From contig NZ_CP119566.1 in NCBI RefSeq assembly GCF_029277445.1, positions 3,474,001-3,538,000 on the forward strand: 64,000 bases of DNA, read 5' to 3'. Shown here piece after piece: positions 63,736-64,000 of this stretch. A model generated the notes under the pieces. It saw only the letters and a list, made by a program, of their open reading frames with translations. It was not told the DNA's origin and searched no databases. The stretch's first letter is position 1, and every line of letters starts with the position of its first letter. A program made the position numbers and the translations under genes. This stretch comes from Pararhizobium qamdonense. Lineage in GTDB: Bacteria > Pseudomonadota > Alphaproteobacteria > Rhizobiales > Rhizobiaceae.

Positions 63736-64000
63736 TTACCGCAGCCGCCCCACGGAAAGCCCGGCCGGAGCGGCCTGCGCTGTTGCATCGGCAACCGCCT
63801 TCAGCTTTTCCAGATCCGTAGCCTTCATCGCATCCGGCTCCATATCGCGCAGCGGCCTGAACCAGGCGGCGGCATCCGTCAGCGGTTGCGCATAGGGCGC
63901 CGGATAGCCGCCGAGCCCCAGGACCCATTCGCGCACGGTTTCGCGCTCCATGCGGCCGGCCTTGTAGCGGTCGTGAATGCTGGTCACGGATGCGATGAGG
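63736..64000 (-). CDS. Partial hypothetical protein, C-terminal part
   Basis: The frame is open to the right edge, so the start is outside; a GTG at 63987 is possible but not required. The visible 87 or so residues (SIHDRYKAGRMERETVREW, GGYPAPYAQPLTDAAAWFRPL, AVADATAQAAPAGLSVGRLR) show no recognised domain. Predicted mostly helical and soluble. Confidence 0.5.
   Translation of the reverse strand, partial: LIASVTSIHDRYKAGRMERETVREWVLGLGGYPAPYAQPLTDAAAWFRPLRDMEPDAMKATDLEKLKAVADATAQAAPAGLSVGRLR

Overview
The window looks like chromosomal DNA of a Rhizobiaceae alphaproteobacterium (Rhizobium/Agrobacterium/Neorhizobium type). Reasons: high G+C; the betI-betC-betB-betA choline-sulfate/glycine-betaine operon; a Rhizobium etli-type zinc asparaginase; a split cysH-cysD-cysN sulfate-activation operon; a Tat-exported beta-helix protein of the rhizobial type; and many copies of a palindromic intergenic element that resembles rhizobial mosaic repeats (RIME-like). 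This assignment comes from recognised protein families, not from a database search. No rRNA, tRNA, phage, plasmid-transfer genes or insertion sequences were seen.

Layout. 1-8 kb: 3' end of selO, PQQ glucose dehydrogenase, class A beta-lactamase, a GNAT acetyltransferase behind a Trp-Tyr-Phe leader peptide and attenuator, a hicAB module plus an orphan HicB-like gene, and two c-type cytochrome genes. 8-16 kb: a frameshifted LysE exporter facing a YafY-type regulator, an ADP-ribose/CDP-alcohol-type phosphoesterase, an SDR pseudogene next to an alpha/beta hydrolase, Fe/Mn superoxide dismutase, a DapA-family lyase. 16-24 kb: a translationally coupled membrane protein/ClpP-like periplasmic protein pair, MYG1-family protein, D,D-carboxypeptidase, branched-chain aminotransferase, Zn alcohol dehydrogenase, small proteins and a CX5R phosphatase. 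24-35 kb: haloacid dehalogenase, trans-aconitate methyltransferase, ChaC, DHFR-like reductase, a LysR/MFS/aldo-keto reductase cluster, another MFS exporter and a HerA-like ATPase. 35.4-36.6 kb: gene-free composite repeat array. 36.6-45 kb: ohr/ohrR, L,D-transpeptidase, PAS-GAF-GGDEF-EAL protein, a beta-helix protein with a sigma-54-like promoter, glutathione transferases and a LysR regulator. 45-50 kb: higBA, asparaginase, DUF3750, relBE, quinone oxidoreductase. 50-64 kb: EAL-GGDEF protein, HdeD, EamA transporter, bet operon, parDE, cysHDN, and a truncated gene at the right edge.

How the parts fit together: three clear metabolic or stress units are choline-sulfate to betaine conversion under BetI, assimilatory sulfate activation and reduction, and hydroperoxide detoxification under OhrR. 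Four complete toxin-antitoxin modules are spread over 55 kb. The items most worth follow-up are the WYF attenuator, the coupled membrane/ClpP-like operon, the mirrored repeat array, the sigma-54-like promoter of the beta-helix gene, and a short minus-strand transcription unit near 48.6 kb.
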